The notes: generated from the sequence alone by a model not told the origin. A stretch of DNA of 64,000 nucleotides from Orrella dioscoreae (GCF_900089455.2 NZ_LT907988.1:4526001-4590000), one strand, 5' to 3'; counted from the first letter of the stretch, positions 17,599 to 27,034 are shown. Program-made: numbers and translations.

Positions 17599-18378
17599 TC
17601 AACGCGAGACCGTCCCCGTTCGCGCCACGCCGCCCGCCAGGTAGCCGCCATCCACCGCCAGCGTCTGGCCGTTGACGTAGGCCGCGCCTTCCGAGGCCAG
17701 GAAGGCGATGGCCTCGGCGATCTCCTCGGGCGTGCCCAGCCTGCCCGCGGGAATCATCGCCTCGAAGGCCGCACGGGTCTCGGGCGTGTAGGAGGACTCG
17801 GTCATGGCCGTCACGACCGGCCCGGGCGCGATGGCATTGGCCGTGATGCCGTGGGGGCCCAGCTCCATTGCCAGCTGGCGCGTCAGGCCCATGACGGCGG
17901 CCTTCGAGGTGCCGTAGGCGACCCGGCCAATGCCGGCACGCACGCCGCTGATGGAGGCCAGGTTGACGATGCGGCCATAGCCGCGCTCGGCCATGCCGCG
18001 TCCGGCACGCTGCGCGCAGCGGAAGGTGCCCGTGACGTTGATGGCCATGACGCGCTCCCAGGTGTCCAGCGGATAGTCCAGCAAAGGCGCCACGTTCAGG
18101 ATGCCCGCGCTGTTGACCAGCACGTCCACCGGGCCCAGCTCGGCCTCCACGCGCCGGAACGCCGCGTCCACCGACGCATCGTCGGTCACGTCGATGGCCA
18201 CGCCCAGCGCCTGGCCGCCCGCAAGCACCACCTCGTCGGCGCAGGCCCTTGCGGCATCCTCGCGCAGATCCGCCACGGCCACGCGCATGCCGCGCCGCGA
18301 AAGTTCCAGCGCCGCCGCGCGGCCCAGTCCGGATGCGCCGCCCGTGATCAATGCAATGGATTGCCGTGCTGCTTGCAT
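17599..18378 (-). CDS. Short-chain dehydrogenase/reductase (FabG-like)
   Basis: A 259-residue classical SDR: ITGGASGLGRAA at the N-terminus, NSAG, catalytic YGTSKAA, and the C-terminal ASEGAAYVNGQTLAVDGGY. The ATG at 18378 has AAGGAG six bases upstream, so it is preferred over an earlier ATG 14 codons upstream. It is last in a six-gene minus-strand operon with a TRAP transporter, an acyl-CoA ligase and a thiolase. A role as hydroxyacyl dehydrogenase in breakdown of the transported acid fits the context. Confidence 0.9.
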   Translation of the reverse strand: MQAARQSIALITGGASGLGRAAALELSRRGMRVAVADLREDAARACADEVVLAGGQALGVAIDVTDDASVDAAFRRVEAELGPVDVLVNSAGILNVAPLLDYPLDTWERVMAINVTGTFRCAQRAGRGMAERGYGRIVNLASISGVRAGIGRVAYGTSKAAVMGLTRQLAMELGPHGITANAIAPGPVVTAMTESSYTPETRAAFEAMIPAGRLGTPEEIAEAIAFLASEGAAYVNGQTLAVDGGYLAGGVARTGTVSR

Positions 18379-18432
18379 GCTTGCTCCTTTTTCCGTGGCG
18401 CGGCGTGGGGGAATGTCCACGCCGCAACGCCG

Positions 18433-19749
18433 CTACTTGCCCAGCATCGTCTCCGGCAGGATGGTGACGATGACAGGGAACGCGAACAGGATAACGGTTG
18501 CGACCACCTCCATGATGACGAACCACCAGGCGCCATGGAAAATCCGCGTGAGCGGCGTGGTCCGGTCTATGCCCGCGATGACGAAGACGTTCAGCCCCAC
18601 CGGCGGCGTGATGAGCCCGATCTCGCACATCTTCACGGCCAGGATGCCGAACCAGATGGGGTCGAAGCCCAGCGACACCACCGTCGGGAACATGATGGGC
18701 AGGGTGATGACCAGCATCGAGAAGGCATCGAGGAACATGCCCAGCGGAAAATAGGCCAGCAGGAAAAGCCCCACCACCAGCAGCGGCGACACATCCGAGG
18801 CCACGATGGCTTCGGCGATCTGCTGCGGGATCTGCACCAGGCTCAGGAAGAAACTGAAGATGCCCGCGCCCAGCATCGTGAAGAGCACCATCACGGTGGT
18901 GGTGATCGCGTTGCGGCAGCTTTCGTACAGCCGTCCCTTCAGGTTGCCGCGCGCGGCCCGGGTGCACAGCAGCATGATCAGCGCCGCGAAGGCGCCGACG
19001 GCGGCGGCTTCGGTGGCGGTCACCACGCCCAGATAGATGCCGCCCAGCACGATGAGGAACAGCACCAGCACCTGCCAGCCGTCCTTCAGCGAGGACAGCC
19101 GCACGCCCCAGCCCTGGCGCGGCAAGGCGGGCGCCTCGACCCGGCCCGAGGCCGTGATGGCCCAGATACCGGCGATGAACACCAGCGTGGACAGGAGGCC
19201 GGGCAGCACGCCCGCCACCAGCATGGCGCCCGCGGACACCTCCGTGAGCGCGGCATAGAAGATGAGCAGCACGCTGGGCGGGATCAGCACGCCCAGCACC
19301 CCGCCCGCCGCGATGGCGCCGGCCGACAGGCGGTCGTCGTAGCCGTTCTTCTTCATCTCGGGAATGGCGACCGAGCCGACCGTGGCGGCGGTGGCCACGC
19401 TGGAACCCGAGGTGGCGGCGAAGCCCGCGCAGGTCAGCACGCTGGCCATCGCCAGCCCGCCGCGATGGTGGCCCACCCATTTGCGCGCCACGTCGAAGAG
19501 CCGCGTGCCGATGCCCGCGTGGTGCGCGAAGGCGCCCATCAGGATGAAGAGCGGAATCACCGTCAGCAGATAGGACGCCGACTGCGCATAGGAGAACGAG
19601 CGCAGGCGGTTCAGGACGAAGAAGATGTCCTCGACCATGACGATGCCGATGATGCCCGCCAGGCCCAGCGCGGCGAAGACCGGCGTGCCCAGCAGCATGA
19701 AGACGAAGATGAGGCAGGTGGCGACCAGGGTCGCGACGATGGGATCCAT
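18433..19749 (-). CDS. dctM: TRAP transporter large permease (DctM)
   Basis: A 438-residue integral membrane protein with about 11-12 hydrophobic segments. Typical DctM stretches are LIFVFMLLGTPVFAALGLAG, VPIFILMGAFAHHAGIG-type segments, TCAGFAATSGSSVATAATVG and the C-terminal LITPPVGLNVFVIAG. A GAGGAG site precedes the ATG at 19749. It forms the Na+-coupled channel with DctQ, ten bases upstream. The TRAP receptor gene and acid-activating enzyme are in the same operon, so an organic acid is the likely cargo. Confidence 0.93.
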   Translation of the reverse strand: MDPIVATLVATCLIFVFMLLGTPVFAALGLAGIIGIVMVEDIFFVLNRLRSFSYAQSASYLLTVIPLFILMGAFAHHAGIGTRLFDVARKWVGHHRGGLAMASVLTCAGFAATSGSSVATAATVGSVAIPEMKKNGYDDRLSAGAIAAGGVLGVLIPPSVLLIFYAALTEVSAGAMLVAGVLPGLLSTLVFIAGIWAITASGRVEAPALPRQGWGVRLSSLKDGWQVLVLFLIVLGGIYLGVVTATEAAAVGAFAALIMLLCTRAARGNLKGRLYESCRNAITTTVMVLFTMLGAGIFSFFLSLVQIPQQIAEAIVASDVSPLLVVGLFLLAYFPLGMFLDAFSMLVITLPIMFPTVVSLGFDPIWFGILAVKMCEIGLITPPVGLNVFVIAGIDRTTPLTRIFHGAWWFVIMEVVATVILFAFPVIVTILPETMLGK

Positions 19750-19759
19750 GATCGTCTCC

Positions 19760-20290
19760 TCAGTGCGCCAGCGTCGGCGGCACGGGACTGTCCGGCGGCA
19801 CGGGCCGGTAAAGCGCCCAGGCGGCGCCGACCAGCATCTGCAGGGCGCCGAACCACAGGCCCACCGCCACCGCGACCTTGGTCCACCAGATCGGCACTTC
19901 GACATAGCCCCAGCGGAATTCGCGGATGGCCACCGACTCGACGGCATCGCCCGTGGCCGGATAGGCCAGCAGCGCCAGCACCACCGCGCCCAGCAGCCAC
20001 GACAGCGACTCCAGCACGCGTGAGACGCGCGGCGGCACGCGTCCCTTCAGCAGCGTCACGCGGATGTGGGCGTCATCCAGCTGGGTCCAGCCCAGCCCCA
20101 TGAAGACGAGCATCACCATGCTGAGCTCGGATAGCTCGAAGACGCCGGGCAGCGGCTGGCCGGCAACGGTGCGCACCAGCGCATCCACCGTGGTGCCAAG
20201 CATCATGAACAACAGGAAGAGCAAGGCGATGGCGCCCATCGCGTCGGCGACGCGGCGAAGCAGCCTGGCAAGCAGGGTATCGGGGGTCAT
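19760..20290 (-). CDS. dctQ: TRAP transporter small permease (DctQ)
   Basis: A 176-residue protein with four hydrophobic segments ([18 protein letters not shown] near the start; [33 protein letters not shown]) and the small-subunit pattern [20 protein letters not shown] with [10 protein letters not shown]. It associates with DctM. It lies between dctP and dctM, as usual, with a hairpin at 20342-20361 separating it from dctP. Confidence 0.9.
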   Translation of the reverse strand: MTPDTLLARLLRRVADAMGAIALLFLLFMMLGTTVDALVRTVAGQPLPGVFELSELSMVMLVFMGLGWTQLDDAHIRVTLLKGRVPPRVSRVLESLSWLLGAVVLALLAYPATGDAVESVAIREFRWGYVEVPIWWTKVAVAVGLWFGALQMLVGAAWALYRPVPPDSPVPPTLAH

Positions 20291-20341
20291 GGTTCTTCGG
20301 CGCGTAGCCGTCCACGGATAGGCGGCCGATGCCGCGATGCA

Positions 20342-20361
20342 GGCCGGCGCATGCGCCGGCC
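20342..20361. other. Perfect 20-base palindrome between dctP and dctQ
   Basis: GGCCGGCGCATGCGCCGGCC is fully self-complementary and would form an 8-base stem with a CATG loop. It starts 18 bases after the dctP stop and has no T-tract. It probably stabilises the 3' end of the receptor mRNA, giving more receptor than permease. Confidence 0.55.
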
Positions 20362-20378
20362 CGGTTCGGCGTGCGACC

Positions 20379-21473
20379 TCAGGCTTGCGCGGCCAGCTCG
20401 TCGAAGCGTTTCAGCGTGCCCTTGGGGTCGTGCTTGGCGATGGCCGTGTCGATCAGCGACTGCATGGCGGCGCCATCCACGCGCGCGGGCTTGGCCACGC
20501 GGTCCACCCAGGACTGCACCTGGGCCGGCTGCACCAGCGCTTTCGCGCGCGCCTTCTGCTCATCGGGCAGCGAACTGAATTTCGCGCCTTCGGCCAGCGC
20601 GGTCTTCAGGTACTGGCGCGCCGCGGCGTCGAAGATCTCGGTGTACTTGCCGCCATAGATCTCCGCGACGATCTCGTCGGCGATCTGCTTCACCGGGTCG
20701 GGGAAGGACTCCCAGGTGCGCATGTTGATGATGGTGGCGGACGGACCGTGCGGACCATCGCCGATGTCGGTGAAATGCGGCGCGATCTCGTGCAGCTTGT
20801 AGGCCACCGCCGTGATGAAATCGAAACCATAGACGCCGTCCAGCACGCCACGCTCCAGCGCGGTATAGACCTCGGGCGCGGCCATCGGCACGGCCGTGCC
20901 GCCCAGGCGCTGGATCACGTCGTTGGCGACGCCGTAGCCGCGGATGCGCTTGCCGCGGATGTCCTCGATGGACCGGATGGGCTCACGCGTGACCAGCGGC
21001 GCGTAGTACCAGTTGGTCCAGTACATGACCTTGGAGCGATAGCGCTGCTCCCACTCGGCGCGCAGCGGATCGAACTGCGCGTAGAGATCGCGGCAGACCA
21101 GTTGCAGGGCATCCGCGCGCTGCATGCGGTAGTACCAGTCCAGGCCGCGCGTGACCGGCAACTGGGCCTGGTAGTAGCCCGGGGAAATCAAGGACATCTC
21201 GGAGGTGCCATCGCGCACGGCCGACAGGTGTTCGCCCACCTTGTTGAGCGACTGCGCCCAATAGCGGCGCACCTGTACCGCGCCGTTGCTGCGGCGCTCC
21301 AGCTCCCTCAGGAACCAGTCGTCCAGCCGCGAGGGGCCCGCGGTCTCGGAAATGTAGCTGTCGAACTTGATGCGCACGGGCTTGCTGGCGGCCCAGGCGC
21401 TGGCCGACCAGACCGTGGGCGCGGCGACGCCTGCCAGCAATCCTGCCGTCTTGATGAAATCACGTCTTTTCAT
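20379..21473 (-). CDS. dctP: TRAP transporter solute-binding receptor (DctP-like)
   Basis: A 364-residue receptor. The N-terminus [29 protein letters not shown] has a twin-arginine pattern (RRDFIK) before the hydrophobic core, suggesting Tat export. The mature part carries [39 protein letters not shown], the DctP/TAXI-type ligand region with the conserved arginine. The ATG at 21473 has GAGGAGA upstream. Receptors with '[18 protein letters not shown]' usually bind 2-oxo or mono-carboxylates; the exact ligand is unknown. Confidence 0.92.
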   Translation of the reverse strand: MKRRDFIKTAGLLAGVAAPTVWSASAWAASKPVRIKFDSYISETAGPSRLDDWFLRELERRSNGAVQVRRYWAQSLNKVGEHLSAVRDGTSEMSLISPGYYQAQLPVTRGLDWYYRMQRADALQLVCRDLYAQFDPLRAEWEQRYRSKVMYWTNWYYAPLVTREPIRSIEDIRGKRIRGYGVANDVIQRLGGTAVPMAAPEVYTALERGVLDGVYGFDFITAVAYKLHEIAPHFTDIGDGPHGPSATIINMRTWESFPDPVKQIADEIVAEIYGGKYTEIFDAAARQYLKTALAEGAKFSSLPDEQKARAKALVQPAQVQSWVDRVAKPARVDGAAMQSLIDTAIAKHDPKGTLKRFDELAAQA

Positions 21474-21531
21474 TGTTGTGTCTCCTCGATGGGTGGGACC
21501 GGTGTTCCCCCGCCCGGCGCCAAGCGCCGGA

Positions 21532-23070
21532 CTACCCTGCCTTGCCGGCCTGCAGGGCTTCGCGCAGCAAGGTCTTGGGGACCTTGCCGTAGCTGTTCTT
21601 GGGCAGCTCGTCGCGCAGGCAATAGCGCTTGGGCCGCTTGAAGGCCGCGATCTCGCCGCGGCACCATTGATCCAGGTCCGCGGGGTCCAGCGTGGCGCCC
21701 TCGCGCGCCACGACGAAGGCCACCACCTCCTCGCCCCAGGCCTCGCTGGGCGCCCCCACCACGGCAACCTCGCGCACGCCGGGGTGGCGCGCCAGCACCT
21801 CCTCGACCTCGCGGGGGTAGATGTTCGAGCCGCCCGAAATGATCACGTCCTTGCTGCGATCGGTCAGCGTCAGGAAACCCTCTTCATCGAGGCGGCCGAT
21901 GTCGCCGGTGCGCAACCAGCCTTCCACCAGCGTGGCGCGCGTGGCGGCCTCGTTGCCCCAATAGCCCGCCATGACGGCATCGCCGCGCGCGGCAACCTCG
22001 CCCTCCATGCCCACGGGCAGGGTATTCATGTCGGCATCCACGATGCGAACCGCCATGCAGCTTTGCGCAGGCCCCACCGACGCCATGCGCGCGCGCCAAC
22101 GCGGATGCGAGGTGTCGGCGATGCACTCGCGCGTGAGCGCGGTGATGGTCATGGGGCTCTCGCCCTGGCCATAGATCTGCGCGAACCGAGGCCCCAGCAC
22201 CTGCAGCGCCTCGTCGATGTCGGCGAAATACATGGGCGCGCCGCCATAGATCACTGTATGCAGCCCCGTGCCGTCGCGGCCCGCCGCGCGCGCCGCCTCG
22301 ACCAGGCGCTTGACCATCGTGGGCGCGGCGAACAGCGACAGCGAGCCGCCCTCACGCGCATGATCAAGGATCTCGAGGGGATCGAAGCCGCGACTGGCCG
22401 GCACCACGTGCCGCGCCGCGCGGCGCACGTACATGAAGTGATAGAGGCCCGCGCCGTGCGAGATCGGCGCGGCATAGAGCATGCTGTCGGTGGCCGACAC
22501 CGTCTCGATGTCGGCCGCGTAGCACAGCGCCATCGCCACCAGGTTGCGATGCGACAGCATCACGCCCTTGGGCCTGCCCGTGGTGCCGGAGGTATAGAAC
22601 AGCCATGCCAATGCATCGGGCGGCAACACCCGGGGCGGCGGCAGCGGCGCGTCCAGGCCCGCCTGCGCAGCCCGCGGGAACGCATCGCCATCGACCGCCA
22701 GGTGCAGGCAGCCGTCAGGCACGGCTTCAGGCGGCAGGTCTTCGTGCGTGTCGGTCAGCACGGCATGTGCGCCCGCGTCGCGCAGGATCCAGTCCACCTC
22801 CTTGGGATGCAGCTTCGGGTTGACCGGCACGACGACCGCGCCCAGCCACCAGCAGGCGTAGAAAAGCTCCAGGTATTCGACGCGATTCTTCATGAAGAGC
22901 GCGACACGCGCGCCCTCGGCCACGCCCTGCGCATCGCGCAACCACCGCGCCAGCCCGGCCGCGCGGCGAGCGAAGGCGTCATAGTCCGCATGCAGCTGCG
23001 TGCCGCGATACAGCGCCGGGTTGCGAGGGTGCGACAGCGCGGCCGCATGCAGCCAGTTGGCGACATTCAT
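21532..23070 (-). CDS. Long/medium-chain-type acyl-CoA synthetase
   Basis: A 512-residue AMP-forming ligase with FYTSGTTGRPKGVMLSH (phosphate loop, about 161-177), IYGQGESP, WLRTGDIGRLDEEGF, LTDRSKDVIISGGSNIYP and a C-terminal NSYGKVPKT with the catalytic lysine. It activates a carboxylic acid to acyl-CoA. It lies between thiolase (10 bases upstream) and dctP (59 bases downstream) in one minus-strand operon. It probably activates the acid imported by the TRAP system. Confidence 0.92.
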   Translation of the reverse strand: MNVANWLHAAALSHPRNPALYRGTQLHADYDAFARRAAGLARWLRDAQGVAEGARVALFMKNRVEYLELFYACWWLGAVVVPVNPKLHPKEVDWILRDAGAHAVLTDTHEDLPPEAVPDGCLHLAVDGDAFPRAAQAGLDAPLPPPRVLPPDALAWLFYTSGTTGRPKGVMLSHRNLVAMALCYAADIETVSATDSMLYAAPISHGAGLYHFMYVRRAARHVVPASRGFDPLEILDHAREGGSLSLFAAPTMVKRLVEAARAAGRDGTGLHTVIYGGAPMYFADIDEALQVLGPRFAQIYGQGESPMTITALTRECIADTSHPRWRARMASVGPAQSCMAVRIVDADMNTLPVGMEGEVAARGDAVMAGYWGNEAATRATLVEGWLRTGDIGRLDEEGFLTLTDRSKDVIISGGSNIYPREVEEVLARHPGVREVAVVGAPSEAWGEEVVAFVVAREGATLDPADLDQWCRGEIAAFKRPKRYCLRDELPKNSYGKVPKTLLREALQAGKAG

Positions 23071-23079
23071 GGCGCGCCC

Positions 23080-24258
23080 TTATGCCCGGGCTGCTTCGAG
23101 CACCGAGGCATAACTGGCCACCGCCGCGCCGCCCATGTTGAAGACCAGGCCCAGGCTGGCGTCCTTGCGCTGCATGGCGCCCGCCTGGCCGGTCAGCTGG
23201 CGATAGGCCAGCGCGTGCATCGACACGCCCGTCGCGCCCACCGGATGGCCCTTGGCCTTCAACCCGCCGGAAAGGTTCACCGGCAGGCGGCCATCGCGCA
23301 GCACGATGCCGTCGTCCAGCGCCTGGCGGCCACGCCCGGCAGGCGCCAGCCCCATGGCCTCATAGATGAGCAGCTCGGCGATGGTGAAGCAATCGTGCAC
23401 CTCGGCGAAATCCAGGTCGTTCACGTGGATGCCCGCTGCGGCATACGCCTGGCGCAGCGCGCGCGCCGGCCCCTCGAATGCCAGCAGGTCGCGCCCGCCC
23501 AGCGGCAGGAAATCGCTGACGTGCTCGGCGGCGCGCACGGTGACCGCGCGCGGAAAGCGCGTGGCCGTGTCGCTGCGCGTCATGACGACGGCCGCCGCGC
23601 CATCGGTGATGAGCGAGCAATCGGTCAGCCGCAAGGGCGGCGCAATCAGCGGATTCTTGTCGGAGACGGTATTGCAGAAGGCCACGTCCACCTCGCGGTG
23701 CATCTGCGCCAGCGGGTTGTGCATGGCATTGCCGTGGTTCTTGGCGGCGATGGCCGCCATGGCGGGCAGCGGATCCTCGTAGCGCGCGGCGTACTCGCGC
23801 GCCGCCAAGGCAAAAAGCTGCGGAAAGCTCAGCGCGGCTTCTTCAGGATCGTTCTTGTAGCCCGCCCCCGCCAGCGCCTCGGTGACTTCCGGCGTGCTGC
23901 GCGAGGTCATTTTTTCCGCGCCGACGACCAGCACGGTCCGGGCAGCGCCCGCCTGCAGGGCGCGCAGGCCGGCATGGATGGCCGCCCCGCCGGACGCACA
24001 GGCGTTCTCGCAGCGCACCGCGGGCTTGAAGCGCAAGGCGGGCGAGGCCTGCAGGATCAACGAGGCCGCGAAGGCATCCGGGACCAGTCCGGCATTGAAG
24101 TTGCCCAGGAACACCGCATCGATTTCAGCGGGGTCCACCCCCGCGTCCTCGATGGCTTCTGTCGCGGCCATGACGATGAGTTGTTCCAGGTTCAAGGCGT
24201 CCAGGCGCCCGAAAGGGGTGTGCCCGCTGCCGACGATGGATACCGAGGTGCCTGACAT
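23080..24258 (-). CDS. Thiolase-superfamily acetyl-CoA acetyltransferase
   Basis: A 392-residue thiolase-fold protein. The nucleophile is Cys87 in NACASGGAAI; FAEVHDCFTIAELL and LKAKGHPVGATGVSM provide the histidine loops. The 'HDCFT' and 'GGLKAKGHPVGATG' style is that of SCP2-type/non-canonical thiolases (acetyl-CoA acetyltransferase-like) rather than classical degradative thiolases. It is the first gene of the operon, with TACGTA-containing repeats about 70-100 bases upstream. It likely cleaves or condenses the CoA ester formed by the neighbouring ligase. Confidence 0.9.
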   Translation of the reverse strand: MSGTSVSIVGSGHTPFGRLDALNLEQLIVMAATEAIEDAGVDPAEIDAVFLGNFNAGLVPDAFAASLILQASPALRFKPAVRCENACASGGAAIHAGLRALQAGAARTVLVVGAEKMTSRSTPEVTEALAGAGYKNDPEEAALSFPQLFALAAREYAARYEDPLPAMAAIAAKNHGNAMHNPLAQMHREVDVAFCNTVSDKNPLIAPPLRLTDCSLITDGAAAVVMTRSDTATRFPRAVTVRAAEHVSDFLPLGGRDLLAFEGPARALRQAYAAAGIHVNDLDFAEVHDCFTIAELLIYEAMGLAPAGRGRQALDDGIVLRDGRLPVNLSGGLKAKGHPVGATGVSMHALAYRQLTGQAGAMQRKDASLGLVFNMGGAAVASYASVLEAARA

Positions 24259-24324
24259 GTCTTGTCTCTCCGCACTGGGTTGTCGTTCTTTTTTCCAGTG
24301 TGTGACTTGGCATGCCCGTACATC

Positions 24325-24357
24325 AATACGTGCAGCTACGTATAAAACTACGTATTA
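24325..24357. promoter_or_regulatory. Cluster of TACGTA-type repeats upstream of the thiolase operon
   Basis: AATACGT at 24325-24331 forms an inverted repeat with ACGTAT at 24338-24343, and TACGTAT is repeated directly at 24349-24355. Three ACGT cores are spaced by 10 and 12 bases, close to one helical turn. It lies 67-99 bases upstream of the first gene of the operon, so it may be an operator, perhaps for a TetR-type protein encoded elsewhere. Confidence 0.4.
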
Positions 24358-24372
24358 GGTGAGGTTGCGTGA

Positions 24373-25065
24373 TCTTCTATGTAGACCGCTGGGTTGACGG
24401 CCGCCGAGGGTGGTCGTGCCGTCGGTCGCCTGCCGCGGGGTGCGGCGCCCACAGCGCCCTCCGGTCAGCATTCGGAAAAGCAATAGGGGCAGCTGTTGAG
24501 AGAGTGGGGGCGGGAGGTGGAGGGAGGAAGCAGCGCGCTTCGAGCTACGGGCGCCGCTTGGCCCTGTTGCCTGCTTGGGGAGGCTGCTCCACCACCGACA
24601 CGGCGCGACCGAAGCCGCCAGGCTCATCAATTTCTCGGTGTCTCTGCCCGCGCAAGACACCCGCCATTCAGTCACGACAGTGGAACAACGCCTCCAAACA
24701 GACAACGCAGCCTGACGGGAGCCCCTGCCCGGAGTGCGATGCCCCCCACCTCCACTCCCCTTCCCCCCTCTCTCACTAGCTGCCTCTTTTGCTTTTCCAA
24801 ATGCTCAGCAATGGGCGCTGTGGGCGCCCATTGCTGAGCGGCAAGCCGAGATCTTCGGGCGGGCAGCGAGCGCGGGGCAAGAATGCGAGCAGGACTCCGG
24901 CGGCCGACTCCGATCCAGAACCCCCAAGCGCAGGACGTCGAGGGTGGGCGGGACGGCGGGCGCCTTCTGCGGGGAGCGCGGCGCTGTGGGCGCCGCACCC
25001 CGCGGCAGGCGGCCGACGGCACGACCACCCTCGGCGGCCGTCAACCCAGCGGTCTACACAGAAGA
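24373..25065. repeat. Composite intergenic inverted-repeat element
   Basis: The 837-base gap between the thiolase operon and ttcA holds no convincing gene; short open frames in it have aberrant, low-complexity translations. The terminal segments 24373-24458 and 24980-25065 are 86-base inverted repeats with only two mismatches. A second, weaker inverted match pairs about 24444-24530 with about 24741-24826 (roughly three quarters identical by eye). The right side thus looks like a reverse copy of the left side broken by about 150 bases. A perfect 16-base hairpin sits at the junction (24803-24839). This may be a miniature mobile element, or a dispersed repeat of this lineage. Confidence 0.75.
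24803..24839. repeat. Perfect 16-base stem-loop inside the composite element
   Basis: Arms GCTCAGCAATGGGCGC and GCGCCCATTGCTGAGC with a 5-base loop. No T-run follows on either strand, so it is not a standard terminator. It lies exactly where the reverse half-copies of the surrounding repeat are interrupted. Confidence 0.8.
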
Positions 25066-25095
25066 CTACGCTACGGCAGCAGACCACGCAGCGAT

Positions 25096-26007
25096 CTACG
25101 CAACCCCACCCACCCGACCAACCGGCCGCACAAAAGAAATCGCAGTCTCGCCAGCATGCGAAAACACCAGCGCATCCTGCTCATAAGCCGCCCGCCCGAA
25201 CAGCGACGCCTCATCGATCGTCGCGAGATTCGACGCCAGTCCCTTGAAGTCGAACAGCGAGGTATCCGCCAAATGCGACGGCACCACCTGCGTCAGCGCG
25301 CGGAACACGCTGTCGACGCGGCCCGGGGTTTCGCGTTCCCATGCGACCAGCATTTCCTTCACCTTCTGGCGCTGCAGGTTCTCCTGCGAGCCGCACAGGT
25401 TGCACGGGATGATGGGATACGCCATGTCGGCCGCGTAGCGGGCAATGTCGGACTCGCTGCAATACGCCAGCGGGCGGATCACCACATGCGCGCCGTCATC
25501 GGTGGCGAGCTTGGGCGGCATGCCCTTCAGCTTGCCGCCGAAGAACATGTTCAGGAAGAAGGTTTCGACGATGTCGTCGCGATGGTGGCCCAGCGCGATC
25601 TTGTTCGCGCCCAGCTCCTTGGCCGTGCGATAGATGATGCCGCGGCGCAGGCGCGAGCACAGCGAACAGGTCGTCTTGCCCTCGGGCACCTTCTCTTTCA
25701 CGATGGAATAGGTGTCGGCCGTGACGATGCGATAGGCCACGCCGGTGCTTTCCAGGTAGGCCGGCAGCACCTCTTCAGGGAAACCCGGCTGCTTCTGGTC
25801 CAGGTTCATCGCGATCAGCTCGAAATTCACCGGCGCGCGCTTCTGCAGGGCGCTCAGGACCGACAGCATGGTGTACGAGTCCTTGCCGCCGCTCATGCAC
25901 ACCAGGATGCGGTCGCCGTCCTCGATCATCTTGAAATCGGCGATGGCCTTGCCGGCCTGTGATTCCAGGCGGTTCTGCAGCCGGAAGAAATTGTTCGAGT
26001 CTTTCAT
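25096..26007 (-). CDS. ttcA: tRNA 2-thiocytidine synthetase TtcA
   Basis: A 303-residue PP-loop ATPase. SGGKDS at residues 39-44 binds ATP, and two cysteine pairs, TTCSLC (Cys114/Cys117) and PCNLC (Cys202/Cys205), bind the iron-sulfur cluster, as in TtcA. It thiolates cytidine 32 of certain tRNAs. The start ATG overlaps the last base of the ubiX stop (TGATG), so translation is coupled. It is last in the hemA-prfA-prmC-grxD-ubiX-ttcA order. The C-terminal tail runs up to the composite repeat. Confidence 0.95.
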   Translation of the reverse strand: MKDSNNFFRLQNRLESQAGKAIADFKMIEDGDRILVCMSGGKDSYTMLSVLSALQKRAPVNFELIAMNLDQKQPGFPEEVLPAYLESTGVAYRIVTADTYSIVKEKVPEGKTTCSLCSRLRRGIIYRTAKELGANKIALGHHRDDIVETFFLNMFFGGKLKGMPPKLATDDGAHVVIRPLAYCSESDIARYAADMAYPIIPCNLCGSQENLQRQKVKEMLVAWERETPGRVDSVFRALTQVVPSHLADTSLFDFKGLASNLATIDEASLFGRAAYEQDALVFSHAGETAISFVRPVGRVGGVA

Positions 26008-26600
26008 CAGCTCGGTTCCGCGGATGGCGACAGCCCTGCCCAACGCGGGCCGCCGACATCGATATCGAAAAGATCCAGCACCCGCGCCACGCTGTGGTCG
26101 ACCATCTCTTCGATGGACTGGGGCCGGTGATAGAAGGCCGGCAAGGGCGGGAAGACGATGCCGCCCATTTCCGTGACGGCCGTCATGTTGCGCAGGTGCG
26201 CAAGATTGAAGGGCGTCTCGCGCACCATCAGCACCAGCCGGCGGCGTTCCTTCAGCACCACGTCGGCCGCGCGCGTGATCAGGTTGTCCGCCAGGCCGTG
26301 GGCGATGGCGCCCAGCGTGCGCATGGAGCACGGCGCCACCACCATGCCGGCCGAGCGGAAGCTGCCGCTGGCCAGCGTGGCGCCGATGTCGCGCACGCTG
26401 TGGACCACGTCCGCCATGGCGTGGACCTCGTTGCGGGACAGGTCCAGCTCGTGCTGCAGGTTGAGCGCGCCTGCCGCCGAGACGACCAGGTGCGTCTCGA
26501 CGTCAGGCACGCGCCGGGCGGCCTGGAGCAGGCGCACGCCGTAGAGCGCGCCGGTGGCGCCGGTGATGCCGACGATCAGCCGCCGGCGGCCGGGTGTCAC
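26007..26600 (-). CDS. ubiX: Flavin prenyltransferase UbiX
   Basis: A 197-residue UbiX/Pad1 protein: [19 protein letters not shown] at the N-terminus (FMN-binding loop), [35 protein letters not shown] and a [15 protein letters not shown] segment are diagnostic. It prenylates FMN to make the cofactor of the UbiD decarboxylase in ubiquinone synthesis. The start is GTG overlapping the grxD stop (GTGA). No ubiD is in the window. Confidence 0.95.
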   Translation of the reverse strand: MTPGRRRLIVGITGATGALYGVRLLQAARRVPDVETHLVVSAAGALNLQHELDLSRNEVHAMADVVHSVRDIGATLASGSFRSAGMVVAPCSMRTLGAIAHGLADNLITRAADVVLKERRRLVLMVRETPFNLAHLRNMTAVTEMGGIVFPPLPAFYHRPQSIEEMVDHSVARVLDLFDIDVGGPRWAGLSPSAEPS

Positions 26601-26926
26601 TCGGTGGCCCCGGCGGCGTCGAGCAGCTTCTTCAGCTCGCCGCTTTCGTTCATCTCGGACATGATGTCCGAACCGCCCACGAACTCGCCCGAGACGTAGA
26701 GCTGGGGAATGGTCGGCCAGTTCGAGTAGCTCTTGATGCCGCTGCGCACTTCCTCGTCCTCAAGCACGTTGATCGTGATGAGCTTGCGCACGCCACAGCC
26801 TTTCAGGATCTGGATGGCGCGGCCGGAGAAGCCGCATTGCGGGAACTGGGCGGTACCCTTCATGAACAGCACCACGGGGTGCTGCGTGACGGTATCGCGG
26901 ATGAAGGTTTGCACGTCGTCGCTCAT
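26597..26926 (-). CDS. grxD: Monothiol glutaredoxin (Grx4/GrxD type)
   Basis: A 109-residue monothiol glutaredoxin with the active-site CGFS at residues 31-34, preceded by [11 protein letters not shown], and [20 protein letters not shown], the cis-proline and glutathione-binding region. Such proteins carry or sense [2Fe-2S] clusters together with glutathione. The ATG at 26926 gives the usual length; an earlier start adds 12 residues. It lies in the hemA operon, 108 bases after prmC. Confidence 0.94.
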   Translation of the reverse strand: MSDDVQTFIRDTVTQHPVVLFMKGTAQFPQCGFSGRAIQILKGCGVRKLITINVLEDEEVRSGIKSYSNWPTIPQLYVSGEFVGGSDIMSEMNESGELKKLLDAAGATE

Positions 26927-27034
26927 GGTTGACTCGCAGATGCGCCGGCGCGTGGCCGGCATAGGATTTTGCCTGGGGTAAATGGCCGGTATCGGGCAGG
27001 CAACGCCGACGTCCGGACCCGGGACTCCCCGGAA

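Noticed and set aside
21367-24255. Plus-strand open frame of more than 900 codons opposite the acyl-CoA ligase and thiolase
   Set aside because: Two well-supported enzymes with complete motifs lie on the other strand; the antisense translation has no domain and skewed composition.
24803-24839. Intrinsic terminator for ttcA or the thiolase operon
   Set aside because: The stem is strong, but no T-run follows on either strand.
24355-25095. Short open frames in the composite repeat sharing a GRRTPRQAxDGTTTLGGRQPSGLHRR-like peptide
   Set aside because: The shared peptide only reflects translation of the inverted-repeat arms in two places; compositions are low complexity and no ribosome-binding site or domain is visible.
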